64,000 nt of DNA from Chrysomallon squamiferum (GCA_012295275.1 CM022666.1:1607723-1671722), one strand, 5' to 3'; positions 48,905 to 61,111 are shown, counted from the stretch's first letter. Numbers and translations are program-made. The notes: generated by a model from the letters alone, not told the origin.

Positions 48905-50640
48905 TATGTTAATCTCAGCAGTATAAGAATTCAAAATAATAACATTTTAAATGTCGATGGCAAAACTGTTAAGATCTTTCTTAAACATTTGTATTAAATA
49001 ATTTATTAAGTTTATGAAAATTACTAAAGTAAAGGTTTATAAAATCAGTCATCTCAAATAATGTGATTATTAAAAATGTAATTGTAATGAATAATGTGTT
49101 AATTAGTCTCTTACGCACACAAAGAAAATGACGTTTCCTGAATTTCAGCATAACACTCCTGTAGGTATTCTTCTACCTCAGGGAAGGTTTCGTGTATTTC
49201 TTACGAAGTTAACTGTTAACAATAACCCGTCTGGCGGAAGCTGGTTTTCTCTCTTGTATCTTGTTAACAGAAAAATACGCATCACTTTTATTTAATAATT
49301 ATTAATATTGGAAAATATTTATGTGTTTTCATACGCTAGTTCATTACAAAGAAGGCAAAAACAAAACACGTCAGAATCGTACATTAGCTTCTCGAATTTA
49401 ACAGTTCAGAATAATAAAATTTAACGAGATATTTTCCAGTTTCGGTATCCGGAGGAATAAGCAGCATTTGACGTTTGTGTTGACGTTTCTGTTGACGTTT
49501 GTGATAACGTTTGTGATGTCGTTTCTGGATTTCGTACTACTGTGCCTGAGCTCTCCTCCAAATTGTCTATATTCAAAATCTAAAGAGACTTGCCTTGTTT
49601 TAGACTTTGTTACTGAAGTCTCATCCAAAGAAATAATCCACTGAATTTGTAGATAGTTTACGTACGTGCATTTAATATTTAAAATAATACCCTTTAAGTT
49701 ATTTTTGTATTCTTCAGATGTCGCCAGATTGTGACAAGACTTTGTAATACTGTGACAAGTGCAGTCCAAAATATGCATTCCAAAATACACAGACGTGTTA
49801 AACATCCATATAAATAAATCTGAAAATGTATCTGAATAAGGGAATTACTTTAAGTTTCTGAAACACTCTTTTCTTGCACTGATGTGTGATACATTTTCTT
49901 TTCTCTGTTGTTATCATTACATTTTTAATACTTTATGAGACACATTGATTCTATTTTCAATTCAGTCTAAATAAACCCACACTTTCCTACCGCAGGGAAG
50001 GTGTCCGTGTGTTTCATTCGACGCTAACTGTTAATCATAAGACATCTGAGCGAAGTTTGTTTTCTGTTTTGTATCAAGTTTATAGAAAAATACGCATCAC
50101 TTTTATTTTATAATCATTAATATTAAAATATGTTTATGTGCTTTTACACGCTCGTTCACTGCGAAGTACACACAAGCAAAATATGCCCTAAACAAACATT
50201 AATATCTCCAGTTTAACAGTTCAGAATAATAAAATGTTTGTGTTAAGTAATTTATTAGGTATATAAAAAGTAGTAAACTATAAATTGTAATTACTATGTT
50301 CCACATAGTCGTATTCTTAGTCTATCAAACAATCAAATACGTTTTCAGTTACTCTTTGTCAGTACAAGACACAAGATAGAAAGAGAGAATGATAAAATAA
50401 GAGCGAAAGACAAAAACAGTTTTCTTAAGTTGATAAATAATTCTAGTTAAATCGTAAGCATATTAGAAACAAAGAAGAAGTATATGAGATTAAAATTAAT
50501 TTATTAATACTAATTGTTTTAAATGAATACGTTTACAACAGTATTTTATTTTCTTCTTCACGTTTTTTAATGTCAGTTTTCAACATTTCGTTTCCATGTT
50601 AATATATAAACGTTTCTGATTTCAGTATTGTTTAGTTTGG
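48835..50640. repeat. Segmental duplicate of 2740-4600
   Basis: (AG)n at 48,848-48,899 then the collinear block. It has two modules of about 110 bp beginning CTCAGGGAAGG (49,180) and CGCAGGGAAGG (49,994), and a longer TGACG array than the 3.4-kb copy. Confidence 0.8.
49469..49528 (+). promoter_or_regulatory. Five tandem 12-bp TGACGTTT-type motifs
   Basis: TGACGTTTGTGT, TGACGTTTCTGT, TGACGTTTGTGA, TAACGTTTGTGA and TGTCGTTTCTGG lie in strict 12-bp register. The first three keep the TGACG half site. Binding is unproven. Confidence 0.35.
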
Positions 50641-50689
50641 TCCATGCGCAAGATGAAATGTGGTTACAAAACTGGTGGAGATCTTCAAT

Positions 50690-50824
50690 GTGGAAAACGT
50701 GACTCTGACTCGTTTGAAAGACTGAACCAGACACCTGTCTGGGTCACGTTGCAAGAAAACAACCAAAAAGATTTGGTCTTTTCTTCTTCTTCTTCTTCTT
50801 CTTCTTCTTCTTCTTCTTCTTCTT

Positions 50825-50887
<63 letters not shown>

Positions 50888-51110
50888 ATTACGGCTACTA
50901 CTATTTCTTTTTCTTCTTCTTCTTCTCCTTCTTCTTAGTCTTCTTCTTATTGTTGTTGTTGTTGGTGGTGGTGATGTTATTATTACGACTACTACTATTA
51001 CGACTACAGGTGTTGCTGTTGCTGCTGCTACTACTCCTGTTTGTAGTGTGTAATATCAATACTGTAGTATGTGAGTAATATCAAGAAAAATAATAATAAT
51101 AATAATATTT
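50690..51110 (-). other. Deleted unit: promoter-distal block without core promoter or ORF
   Basis: The tail ends at CTTCAATGTGGA and continues AAACGTGACTCTGAC. The upstream trinucleotide region is unusually long: CTT at 50,780-50,855, GTT at 50,856-50,886, then a partly duplicated CTT/GTT/GGT section. Confidence 0.6.
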
Positions 51111-51263
51111 TAAAAAAATACGTTTTTCACGTTTTTCAATGTCACTTTTCAACGTTTCGTTTCCATGTTAATATATAAACGTTTCTGATTTCAGTATTGT
51201 TTATTTTGGTCCATGCACAAGATGAAATGTGGTTACAAAACTGGTGAAGAGCTTCAGTGTGGA

Positions 51264-51590
51264 AAACGTGAGTCTGACTCGTTTGAAAGACTGAACCAGA
51301 CACCTGTCTGGGTCACGTTGCAAGAAAACAACCAAAAAGATTTCATCTTCCCCTTCTTCTTCTTCTTCTTCTTCTTCTTCTTCTTCTTCTTCTTCTTCTT
51401 CTTCTTCTTCTTCTTCTTTTTTCTTCTTCTTCTTCTTTCTTCTTCTTATTGTTGTTGTTGTTGGTGGTGGTGATGTTATTATTACGACTACTACTATTAC
51501 GACTACAGGTGTTGCTGTTCCTGCTGCTACTACTCCTATTTGTAGTGTGTAATATCAATACTGTAGTATGTGAGTAATATCAAGAAACAA

Positions 51591-51624
<34 letters not shown>

Positions 51625-51760
51625 TTTTAAAAATGTCAAGTTGGTCAATGACACCGTGTTTTGTGTTTCTCTATCCCTGGAGATGAACTTTAGTCATTTT
51701 CCAACTGCAGAATTCAGACCAATAGCCGTATAATTACATGTGTAATAATTCACGTTTAAG
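51264..51760 (-). other. Deleted unit, tandem neighbour of 50,690
   Basis: Same junction (CTTCAGTGTGGA to AAACGTGAG). The period between the two deleted units is about 570 bp, so a deleted derivative was itself duplicated. (TTC)n at 51,350-51,420 and (AAT)n at 51,590-51,625. Confidence 0.6.
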
Positions 51761-51943
51761 ATGTCTGTTTTTAGACAACTTTACCTTTGTATTTTCATCT
51801 GCTTAATACAAATATTTCAAAAAGAAACTGAGATAAGAAAATACATACACAAATATGTAACATCGGAAAACTATTTGGGGAGTACTAGTTGGAATATGAA
51901 ACAGACTCAGCGTCCTAAACGTATATTATTTTCTGGAGTTTAA
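51761..51943 (+). other. 60-codon conserved ORF module
   Basis: Majority form: MSVFRQLYLCIF, IRKYIHKYVTSENYLGS, then RPKRILFSGV at the C-terminus. A tail passage leads to the deleted unit at 52,459. Confidence 0.28.
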
Positions 51944-52458
51944 CATTTCAGAATAATAAAATTTTAAATGTCAGTGGCATATAAAGATTTTTCAAACATA
52001 TTTGTATTAAGTAATTTATTAAGTATATAAAAATTATTAAATTATAAATTGTGATTACTATGTTCCAATATAATCGTATTCTTAGTCTATCAAACGATCA
52101 AACTGAAGTTTTCAGTTACTTTTTGTCAGTACAACACAAAGATAGAAGGAGAGAATGATAAAATGAGAGAGAAAGACAAACACAATTTTCTTAATTTGAT
52201 AAATAATTCTAGTTAAATCGTAACCATATATAAAAACAAACAAGGATGTGAGATTAATATTAATTTATTAATACTAATTGTTTAAACGAATACATTTACA
52301 ACAGTATTTCATTTTCTTCTTCACGTTTTTCAATGTCAGTTTTGAACGTTTAGTTTCCATGTTAATATATATAAACACTTATGATTTCAGTGTTGTTTAT
52401 TTTGGTCCATGAGCAAGATGAAATGTGGTTACAAAACTGGTGAAGAGCTTCAGTGTGG

Positions 52459-52711
52459 AAACGTGAGTCTGACTCGCTTGAAAGACTGAACCAGACACCT
52501 GTCTGGGTCACGTTGCAAGAAAACAACCAAAAAGATTTGGTCTTCTTCTTTTTCTTCTTCTTCTTCTTCTTCTTCTTCTTATTGTTGTTGTTGTTGTTGT
52601 TATTACGGCTACTACTACTACGACTACAGGTGTTGCTGTTGCTGCTGCTACAACTCCTATTTGTAGTGTGTAATATCAATACTGTAGTATGTGAATAATA
52701 TCAAGAAACAA

Positions 52712-52765
<54 letters not shown>

Positions 52766-52790
52766 TTTTTTAAAAAGTCAAGTTGGTCAG
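52459..52790 (-). other. Deleted unit, third in this region
   Basis: Junction CTTCAGTGTGGA to AACGTGAGTCTGAC. CTT and GTT tracts at 52,543-52,600 and (AAT)n at 52,710-52,765. Confidence 0.6.
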
Positions 52791-52859
52791 TGACACCGTT
52801 CTTTGTTTGTGTATCCCTGGAGATGAACTTTAGTCATTTTCCAACTGCGGAATCCAGAC

Positions 52860-53706
52860 CAATAGCCGATAATTATATTTGTAATAATTCACGTTTAACA
52901 TATCTGTTTTTAGACAACTTTACCTTTGTATTTTCGTCTGCCTAATACAAATATTTCAAAAAGAAACTGAGATAAGAAAATAAATACACAAATATGTAAC
53001 ATCGGAAAACTAGTTGGGGAGTACTAGTTGGAATATGAAACAGACTCAGCTTCCAAAACTCACTTTTAATTTCTAGAGTTTAACAGTTCAGAATAATACA
53101 ATTGGAAATGTCAGTCGCATATAAAGATTAAAAAATATATATATATTTGAGTTAAATAATTTATTAAATATGTAAACATTATTAAATAATAAATCGTAAT
53201 TACTTTGTTCCAACATAATCGTATTTTTAGTGTATCAAATGATCAAACTGAAGTTTTCAGTTACTTTTTGTCAGTACAACACAAAGATAGAAAGAGAGAA
53301 TGATAAAATGAGAGAGAAAGACAAACACAATTTTCTTAATTTGATAAATAATTCTGGTTAAATCGTAAGCTTAAATAAAAACAAACAAGGATGTGAGATT
53401 AATATTAATTTATTAATACTAATTGTTTTAAAAGAATACATTTACAACAGTATTTCTTTTCTTCACTTTTTTCAATGTTAGATTACAACGTTCCGAGTTC
53501 GTGGTAATATATAAATGGTTTTGTTTTCAGTATTGTTTATTTTGGTCCATGAGCAAAATGGAATTCGGGTACCAAATCGGTGAAGAGCTTCAATGTGGAT
53601 TATACTTAGTCCCATGTCTGAACTGTCCGGAATCAGTTGATGTTTGAATCGTGGATTTTGTCTGATGTAGTAGAACTACATTTACATGACAGCATGCAAT
53701 TTCTAT
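52860..53706. other. Broken 60-codon module and unit tail
   Basis: The opening ATG is replaced by ATA (near 52,900) and the C-terminus is altered. The AT-rich tail follows with the ATTAATAAATTAATATTAAT-type block in inverse. Confidence 0.5.
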
Positions 53707-53825
53707 GTTCTGTAGTTAAACAGATAATGTTCTGTAGTTTGACAGATAATGTTCTGTAGTTGAACAGATAATGTTCTGTAGTTGAACAGATAATGTTCTG
53801 TAGTTAAACAGATAATGTTCTGCAT
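53707..53825 (-). repeat. 22-bp minisatellite, about 5 units
   Basis: Includes GTTAAAC and GTTTGAC variants at the tract ends. Confidence 0.9.
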
Positions 53826-53864
53826 TATGTCTTTTGATCAGAGAGCCTGCTGAGAAGAAGAATT

Positions 53865-54053
53865 TCATTTTCTGTATGAGTCTTCCTCCTGAATCCCCGA
53901 TACTGGGAACAGTTGCCTGTCAGCGATAGAGTGTTCCAAAAGATACAATCCTCTGCCGCTTTGAGGCATGTCCACGTCCATAGTGAAGACGTCGTCGTTG
54001 TCTTGTGTGTTGTACAGACAAAGAGTCACTGCTGATGGAAACACGATAGACAT
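53865..54053 (-). CDS. 62-codon conserved ORF, function unknown
   Basis: Private changes I43, Q47 and L48 cluster within the SVADREIF segment, and Y60 is shared with two other copies. The ATG is at 54,051-54,053. Upstream, the promoter-distal block meets the 54,230 duplicate after AGAGAGCTAGGC. Confidence 0.45.
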   Translation of the reverse strand: MSIVFPSAVTLCLYNTQDNDDVFTMDVDMPQSGRGLYLLEHSIADRQLFPVSGIQEEDSYRK

Positions 54054-54156
54054 TATTACAGTATGAGCTGATATATTCAAGTGCAAAGATTTCCGTGAAC
54101 AGGCAAAGTGTTGTGAAAGCAAAATGTTTCTTACACCAAGTGGAAGAGCTCTGCAA

Positions 54157-54194
54157 GGAATGAAGTCTCTCAGTGTCTGTGGTCTGTATTTATA
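54157..54194 (-). promoter_or_regulatory. TATA plus initiator core promoter
   Basis: TATAAATA at 54,187-54,194, TCATTCC at 54,157-54,163. TTCGCGAA lies just upstream of TATA, as in the 34,230 copy. Confidence 0.65.
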
Positions 54195-54229
54195 GACACT
54201 TCGCGAACATCTGGACGGTGTGACAGGAA

Positions 54230-55830
54230 AACGTGAGATTGATTCGTTTGAAAGACTGAACCAGAGAGCTAGGCGCATCACGTTGTAAGAAAACAAAAAA
54301 AAAGTTCCTCTTCTTGTTTTCTTCTTCTTCTTAATATTATTCTTATTATTGTTATAGATATTACTACTGTTACTATTGCTACTACTACTACTGCTACGAT
54401 TACTGTTGCAGCTTTTTCTACTTAATAGTAGTACCTCTGTTATGACATGTTATTAGTACTGTTACTTCACTTACTGGTGTTACTGCTACTATCACTACTG
54501 TTGTAACTACTACTACTACTACTACTACTACTACTGCAGTGCTGCTATTTGTATTGTATAATATCAGTACTGGAGTAATATGAAAAATAAATAAATAAAA
54601 CAAATAAATTAATTAATTAATTAATTAATTACGAAGTCACAATGATCACAACGTGCTTTGTGTTTATATATGTCAAGAGATCAATTGGAGTCATTTTGCA
54701 ACTGCGGTTTCCGGAGGAATAAGGGGAGTTGACGTTTGTGATGACGTTTGTGATGTCATTTCTGGATTTCGTACTACTGTGCCAGTGCGTTGATCCAAAC
54801 TGATTGTATTCAAAATCTCATCCAAAGAAAGAATCCACTAAATTTGTAGATATTTGACGTACGTGCATTTAATATTTAACTTAATAACCTTTAAGTTATT
54901 TTTGTACACTGCAGACGTTGGCAGATGGTGACAGGACTTTGTAATACTGTGACATGTGCCTTCCCGAGTGTTTATCTATGTGCAGAATATGCATTCCAAA
55001 ATACACACACGTGTTAAACATCCATATAAATAAATCTGAAAATGTATATGCATAAGAGAATTTCTTTAAGTTTCTGGAATATTCATTTCTTGCATTGACC
55101 TGTGTTACATTTGTTGTTATATTTATATTTTTAATAATTTATAAGACAACATTGATCCCATCTTCTTTTCAGCTATTCCCTCAAAATGAACGCACACACA
55201 CATTCATAAACACACACAATATCGCTATACATATAGTATATATGTATATATATATGGTGAGGTAAATTAGCTCGTAAATATTTATGTAGACACACATACA
55301 CACACATAAATATTTACGAGTTAATATACCTCACCATAAAAATATACTTTTTTGATACGAAATACCAGAGTTCCTTTACACCGGTGTGCAGATACATCTT
55401 TTAGTTATTTTCAAATTTATTTATTTATTTATTTTATTCTGAACAACGCTACAAAACTGTGTTATTGTGAAAAGTGTCGTCATCGTTGTAATGAAAACCG
55501 TTGTCGTCATCATTCTGGTGAAAACCTTTTTTTGTCCGCCTTCCAGTTTACGAAACAGAGAATTTATTTATGTACGTGTTTTTTCTTACCTCAGGGTACG
55601 TTACACACGAAACATAACCCAATGCTAACCGTCAAGAATAACCCATTTCGTGGAAGCTTGTTTTCTCTCTCGTATCACATTTTTAACAAGAAAACGTTCG
55701 AGTTTTGCTTTATAATCATTAACATTTAAATCACTGAAAGGCTTTTGAACGTACCTTAATAAAGAAGAAGACACCCAAAATAATAATAATTTCCTACACC
55801 ATATTTTAGATTCAGCAGTATAAGAAACAA
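54230..55830. repeat. Diverged third copy of the 6.9-kb / 16.7-kb duplicate
   Basis: Same order of trinucleotide tract (54,315-54,560), TGACG motifs (54,728-54,764), TTCCCGAGTGTTTATC passage, the 27-bp-type repeat (55,460-55,530) and the CCTCAGGG module (55,590-55,700). Divergence is clearly higher than between the other two copies. The 125-codon frame at 55,352 starts with TTG and is not supported. Confidence 0.75.
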
Positions 55831-55907
55831 CATAATGAAATTTTAAATATCGATAACATAATTATTACGATTTCTTGAAATAGTAGTGTTCAATAATTTA
55901 TTAAGTT

Positions 55908-56096
55908 TATGAAAATTACTAAAGTTAAGGTTTATGAAATCAGTCATCTTAAATCACTCTTGATGAGATTCAGTGCAATGTCTTGTCATCTTGGTGAAAT
56001 GGAGGATTTGTGGTTGGAAAAAAACTGTATGTAGAAATAGGAGATCGAAAGTATTTGACTTTTATTGCTGTCTTAGTCAAAGAATTTAAATTGTAA
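55908..56096 (+). pseudogene. Frame-disrupted relative of the 68-codon ORF
   Basis: Opens MKITKVKVYEISHLKS and matches the 8609 ORF to LWLEKN, then stops at TAG after a small indel. The remaining sequence keeps homology in another frame. It shares the early stop with the inverted copy at 41,590-41,760. Confidence 0.35.
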
Positions 56097-57117
56097 TGTG
56101 TATTTTCTAGCTAAATCAAGGACAATGGTGTTGTTGACATGTGATTATTAAAATTGTAATTGTAATGAATAATGTGTTAATTAGTGTGTAACGGACAAAG
56201 AAAATGAAGCTTCCTGAATTTCAACATAATACTTAAATCTAGGTATTTTCTGATCTTAGGGAAGGTTGTTGTGTATTGCAAACGACGCTGACTGTTAACA
56301 ATAACCCATCTGAGGAAAGTTTTTGTTTTATCTCTTTCAGATTTACAGAAAAATACCCAACACTTTTATTTAATAATCATTAATATTAAACAAAAACAAT
56401 TTTTGTTTTTATACGCTCGTTCATTGTGAAGAACAAACAAGTAAAATATGACCTAACCATATATTAGTATCTGAAGTTTAACAGTTCAGAATAATAAAAT
56501 TTTAAATGTCAGTCGCATATAACGATTTTTCAAAAATATTTGTGTTAAGTAATTTATTAGGTATATAAAAATTATTAACTTATAAATTGTAATTACTATA
56601 TTCCAACATAATCGTATTCTTAGTCTACCAAACGATCAAACACGTTTTCAGTTACTCTTTGCCAGTACAACACAAAGATAGAAAGAAAGAATGATAAAAT
56701 GAGAGCGAAAGGCGAGCACAATTTTCTTAAGTTGATAAATAATTCTAGTTAAAGCATAAACATATATAAAAACAAACAAGTATATGAGATTAATATTAAT
56801 TTATTAATACTAATTGGATTAAAAGAATACATTTACAACAGTATTTCTTTTTTTTTACGTTTTTCAATGTCAGTTTTCAACGTTTCGTGTCCGTGTTAAT
56901 ATACAAATGGTTTTGATCTCAGTGTTGTTTAGTTTGGTCCATGAGCAAGATGGAATTCGGGTACCAAACTGGTGAAGAGCTTCAATGTGGATTTTGGTTT
57001 GTCCTATGTCTGAAGTGTCCGAAATTAGTTGATGTACTTTTCTTATTCAATCGTTGATTGCAGAATTTTGTCCGATTTAGTAAAACTAAATTTACGTGAA
57101 ATCATGCATTTTCTACG

Positions 57118-57211
57118 TCTGTGGTTGAACAGATAATGTTCTGTAGTTGAACAGATAATGTTCTGTAGTTGGACAGATAATGTTCTGTAGTTGAACAGAT
57201 AAAGTTCTGCA
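57118..57211 (-). repeat. 22-bp minisatellite, about 4 units
   Basis: GAACAGATAA units with one GGACAGATAA unit, the form that becomes dominant in the following units. Confidence 0.9.
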
Positions 57212-57251
57212 TCATCTCTTTTGATCAGAGAGCCTGCTGAGAAGAAGAATT

Positions 57252-57440
57252 TCATTTTCTGTGTGAGTCTTCCTCCTGAATCCCCGATACTGGGAACATT
57301 TCCCTGTCAGCGACAGAGTGTTCCAAAAGATACAATCCTCTGCCGCTTTGAGGCATGTCCACGTCCATAGTGAAGACGACGTCGTTGTCTTGTGTGTTGT
57401 ACAGACAAAGAGTCACTGCTGATGGAAAGACGATAGACAT
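57252..57440 (-). CDS. 62-codon conserved ORF, first unit of the regular array
   Basis: V21, M48 and H60, with a silent GTC at Val4. The ATG is at 57,438-57,440. The frame continues open upstream through the promoter, as in several copies, but without ATG. It is convergent with the 60-codon ORF of the same unit to its left. Confidence 0.47.
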   Translation of the reverse strand: MSIVFPSAVTLCLYNTQDNDVVFTMDVDMPQSGRGLYLLEHSVADREMFPVSGIQEEDSHRK

Positions 57441-57543
57441 TATTATAGTATGAGCTGATATCTTCAAGTTGAAAGGTTTTCGTGAACAAGCAAAGCGTTG
57501 TGAAAGCAAAATGTTTGTTACAGCAAGTGGAAGAGCTCTGCAA

Positions 57544-57581
57544 GGAATGAAGTCTCTCAGTGTCTGTGGTCTGTATTTATA
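57544..57581 (-). promoter_or_regulatory. TATA plus initiator core promoter
   Basis: TATAAATA at 57,574-57,581, TCATTCC at 57,544-57,550. It is followed upstream by the ACACGAACATGTGGAC variant shared by all array units. Confidence 0.65.
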
Positions 57582-57699
57582 GTCATTACACGAACATGTG
57601 GACAGCCTGACTGGAAAACGTGAGTTAGACTCGTTTGAAAGACTGAACCAGAGAGCTGGCCGGGTCACGTTGCAAGAAAAGAAGAAAAAAGATTGCATC

Positions 57700-57939
57700 T
57701 TCGTCTTATTCTTGTTCTTGTTCTACTTCTTCTTCTTCTTCTTTTTCTTTTCTTCTTCTTCTTCTTCTTCTTGTTGTTGTTGTTGTTGTTGTTGCTGCTG
57801 CTCTTATTATTATTATTACTGCTACTACTACTGCGACTGCTGGTGTTGCTGCTGCTTCTGCTATTGCTACTATTTGTAGTCTGTAATATCAATACTGTAG
57901 TATGTGAGCAATATGAAGAAACCAAAACATTTTTAAAAA

Positions 57940-58003
<64 letters not shown>

Positions 58004-58005
58004 TT
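57700..58005. repeat. CTT, GTT, ATT, ACT and (AAT)n tracts
   Basis: Order as in the other array units. (AAT)n at 57,942-58,003 is the longest of the four array units. Confidence 0.9.
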
Positions 58006-58139
58006 CTTAAAAAGTCATGTTGGTCAGTCACACCGTGCTTTGTGTTTATGTATCCCTGGAGAAGAACTTTAGTCATTTTCCAACTGCGGAATCCAGACCA
58101 TGGGACGAATAATTACATACGTAATAATTTACGTTTCAT

Positions 58140-58322
58140 ATGTGTGTTTTTAGAGAACTTTACCTTTGTATTTTCATCTGCTTAACACAAATATTTCAGA
58201 AAGAAACTGAGATAAGAAAATACATACACAAATATGTAACATCGGAAAACTATTTGGGGAGTACTAGTTGGAATATGAAACAGACTCAGCGTCCTAAACG
58301 TATATTATTTTCTGGAGTTTAA
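58140..58322 (+). other. 60-codon conserved ORF module
   Basis: Array form with C2 and E6 (MCVFRELYL) and T16, otherwise the majority sequence. Confidence 0.27.
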
Positions 58323-58948
58323 CAGTTCAGAATAATAAAATTTTAAATGTCAGTCGCATATAACCATTTTTCAAACATATTTGTATTAAGTAATTTATTC
58401 AGTATATAAAAATTATTAACTTATAAATTGTAATTACTATGTTCCAACATAATCGTATTTTTAGTCTATCAAACGATCAAACTCAAGTTTTCAGTTACTC
58501 TTTGTCAGTACAACACACAAGATAGAAAGAGAGAATGATGAAATGAGAGACAAAGACAAACATAATTTTCTTAATTTGATAAATAATTCTAGTTAAATCA
58601 TAACTATATATAAAACAAACAAGTATATGAGATTAATATTAATTTATTAATACTAATTGGTTTAAAAGAATACATTTACAACAGCATTTTGTTTTCTTCA
58701 CGTTTATCAATGTCAGTTTTCAACGTTCCGTGTCCGTGTTAATATACAAATGGTTTTGATCTCAGTGTTGTTTTCTTTGGTCCATGAGCAAGATGGAATT
58801 CGGGTACCAAACTGGTTAAGGATTTTAGTTTGTCCTGTGTCTGAAGTGTCCGAAATTAGTTGATGTACTTTTCTTATTCAATCGTTGATTGCAGAATTTT
58901 GTCCGATGTGGTAAAACTAAATTTACATGAAATCATGCAATTTCTACG

Positions 58949-59041
58949 TCTGTGGTTGAACAGATAATGTTCTGTAGTTGGACAGATAATGTTCTGTAGT
59001 TGGACAGATAATGTTCTGTAGTTGGACAGATAAAGTTCTGC
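58949..59041 (-). repeat. 22-bp minisatellite, about 4 units
   Basis: Mostly GGACAGATAA units. Confidence 0.9.
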
Positions 59042-59082
59042 GTCATCTCTTTTGATCAGAGAGCCTGCTGAGAAGAAGAATT

Positions 59083-59271
59083 TCATTTTCTGTTTGAGTC
59101 TTCCTCCTGAATCCCCGATACTGGGAACATTTCCCTGTCAGCGAAAGAGTGTTGCAAAAGATTGAATCCTCTGCCGCTTTGAGGCATGTCCACGTCCATA
59201 ATGAAGACGTCGTCGTTGTCTTGTGTGTTGTACAGACAAAGAGTCACTGCTGATGGAAAGACGATAGACAT
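59083..59271 (-). CDS. 62-codon conserved ORF, second array unit
   Basis: I24, F36, N37, Q40, F43, M48 and N60, with a silent GTC at Val4. Q40 and N37 are shared with the next two units, so they arose before the array expanded. The ATG is at 59,269-59,271. Confidence 0.45.
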   Translation of the reverse strand: MSIVFPSAVTLCLYNTQDNDDVFIMDVDMPQSGRGFNLLQHSFADREMFPVSGIQEEDSNRK

Positions 59272-59374
59272 TATTGCAGTATCAGCTGATATCTTAAAGT
59301 GGAAAGGTTTTCGTGAACAAGCAAAGTGTTGTGAAAGCAAAATGTTTGTTACAGCAAGTGGAAGAGCTCTGCAA

Positions 59375-59412
59375 GGAATGAAGTCTCTCAGTGTCTGTGG
59401 TCTGTATTTATA
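59375..59412 (-). promoter_or_regulatory. TATA plus initiator core promoter
   Basis: TATAAATA at 59,405-59,412, TCATTCC at 59,375-59,381. Confidence 0.65.
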
Positions 59413-59529
59413 GTCATTACACGAACATGTGGACAGCGTGACTGGAAAACGTGAGTTAGACTCGTTTGAAAGACTGAACCAGAGAGCTGGCCGGGTCACG
59501 TTGCAAGAAAAGAAGAAAAAAGATTGCGT

Positions 59530-59790
59530 CTTCCCCTTCTTCTTGTTCTTGTTCTACTTCTTCTTCTTCTTCTTTTTCTTTTTCTTCTTCTTCTTCTTCT
59601 TATTGTTGTTGTTGTTGTTGTTGCTGCTGCTCTTATTATTATTATTACTGCTACTACTATTGCGACTGCTGGTGTTGCTGCTGCTTCTGCTATTGCTACT
59701 ATTTGTAGTCTGTAATATCAATACTGTAGTATGTGAGCAATATCAAGAAACCAAAACATTTTTAAAAAATTAATAATAATAATAATAATA
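59530..59790. repeat. CTT, GTT, ATT, ACT and short (AAT)n tracts
   Basis: Matches 57,700-58,005, but (AAT)n is cut to about 20 bp (59,772-59,790). Confidence 0.9.
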
Positions 59791-59926
59791 TTCTTAAAAA
59801 GTCATGTTGGTCAGTCACACCGTGCTTTGTGTTTATGTATCCCTGGAGAAGAACTTTAGTCATTTTCCAACTGCGGAATCCAGACCATGGGACGAATAAT
59901 TACATACGTAATAATTTACGTTTCAT

Positions 59927-60109
59927 ATGTGTGTTTTTAGACAACTTTACCTTTGTATTTTCATCTGCTTAACACAAATATTTCAGAAAGAAACTGAGAT
60001 AAGAAAATACATACACAAATATGTAACATCGGAAAACTATTTGGGGAGTACTAGTTGGAATATGAAACAGACTCAGCGTCCTAAACGTATATTATTTTCT
60101 GGAGTTTAA
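59927..60109 (+). other. 60-codon conserved ORF module
   Basis: Array form with C2 and Q6. Differs from the 58,140 copy at a single residue. Confidence 0.27.
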
Positions 60110-60743
60110 CAGTTCAGAATAATAAAATTTTAAATGTCAGTCGCATATAACCATTTTTCAAACATATTTGTATTAAGTAATTTATTAAGTATATAAAAAT
60201 TATTAACTTATAAATTATAATTACTATGTTCCAACATAATCGTATTTTTAGTCTATCAAACGATCAAACTCAAGTTTTCAGTTACTCTTTGTCAGTACAA
60301 CACGGAAGATAGAAAGAGAGAATGATGAAATGAGAGAGAAAGACAAACATAATTTTCTTAATTTGATAAATAATTCTAGTTAAATCATAACCATATATAA
60401 AACAAACAAGTATATGAGATTAATATTAATTTATTAATACTAATTGGTTTAAAAGAATACATTTACAACAGCATTTTGTTTTCTTCACGTTTATCAATGT
60501 CAGTTTTCAACGTTCCGTGTCCGTGTTAATATACAAATGGTTTTGATCTCAGTGTTGTTTTCTTTGGTCCATGAGCAAGATGGAATTCGGGTACCAAACT
60601 GGTTAAGGATTTTAGTTTGTCCTGTGTCTGAAGTGTCTGAAGTGTCCGAAATTAGTTTATGTACTTTTTTTATTCAATCGTTGATTGCAGAATTTTGTCC
60701 GATGTGGTAAAACTAAATTTACATGAAATCATGCAATTTCTAC

Positions 60744-60881
60744 GTCTGTGGTTGAACAGATAATGTTCTGTAGTTGGACAGATAATGTTCTGTAATTGGA
60801 CAGATAATGTTCTGTAGTTGGTCAGATAATGTTCTGTAGTTGGACAGATAATGTTCTGTAGTTGGACAGATAATGTTCTGC
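60744..60881 (-). repeat. 22-bp minisatellite, about 6 units
   Basis: Two more units than its neighbours, accounting for most of the longer 1840-bp period. Confidence 0.9.
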
Positions 60882-60922
60882 ATCATCTCTTTTGATCAGA
60901 GAGCCTGCTGAGAAGAAGAATT

Positions 60923-61111
60923 TCATTTTCTGTGTGAGTCTTCCTCCTGAATCCCCGATACTGGGAACATTTCCCTGTCAGCGACAGAGTGTTGCAAAAG
61001 ATTCAATCTTCTGCCGCTTTGAGGCATGTCCACGTCCATAGTGAAGACGTCGCCGTTGTCTTGTGTGTTGTACAGACAAAGAGTCACTGCTGATGGAAAG
61101 ACGATAGACAT
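60923..61111 (-). CDS. 62-codon conserved ORF, third array unit
   Basis: G20, R35, N37, Q40, M48 and H60. The R35/N37 pair also occurs in the plus-strand copies at 19,384 and 22,713, suggesting shared ancestry or gene conversion. The ATG is at 61,109-61,111. Confidence 0.45.
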   Translation of the reverse strand: MSIVFPSAVTLCLYNTQDNGDVFTMDVDMPQSGRRLNLLQHSVADREMFPVSGIQEEDSHRK

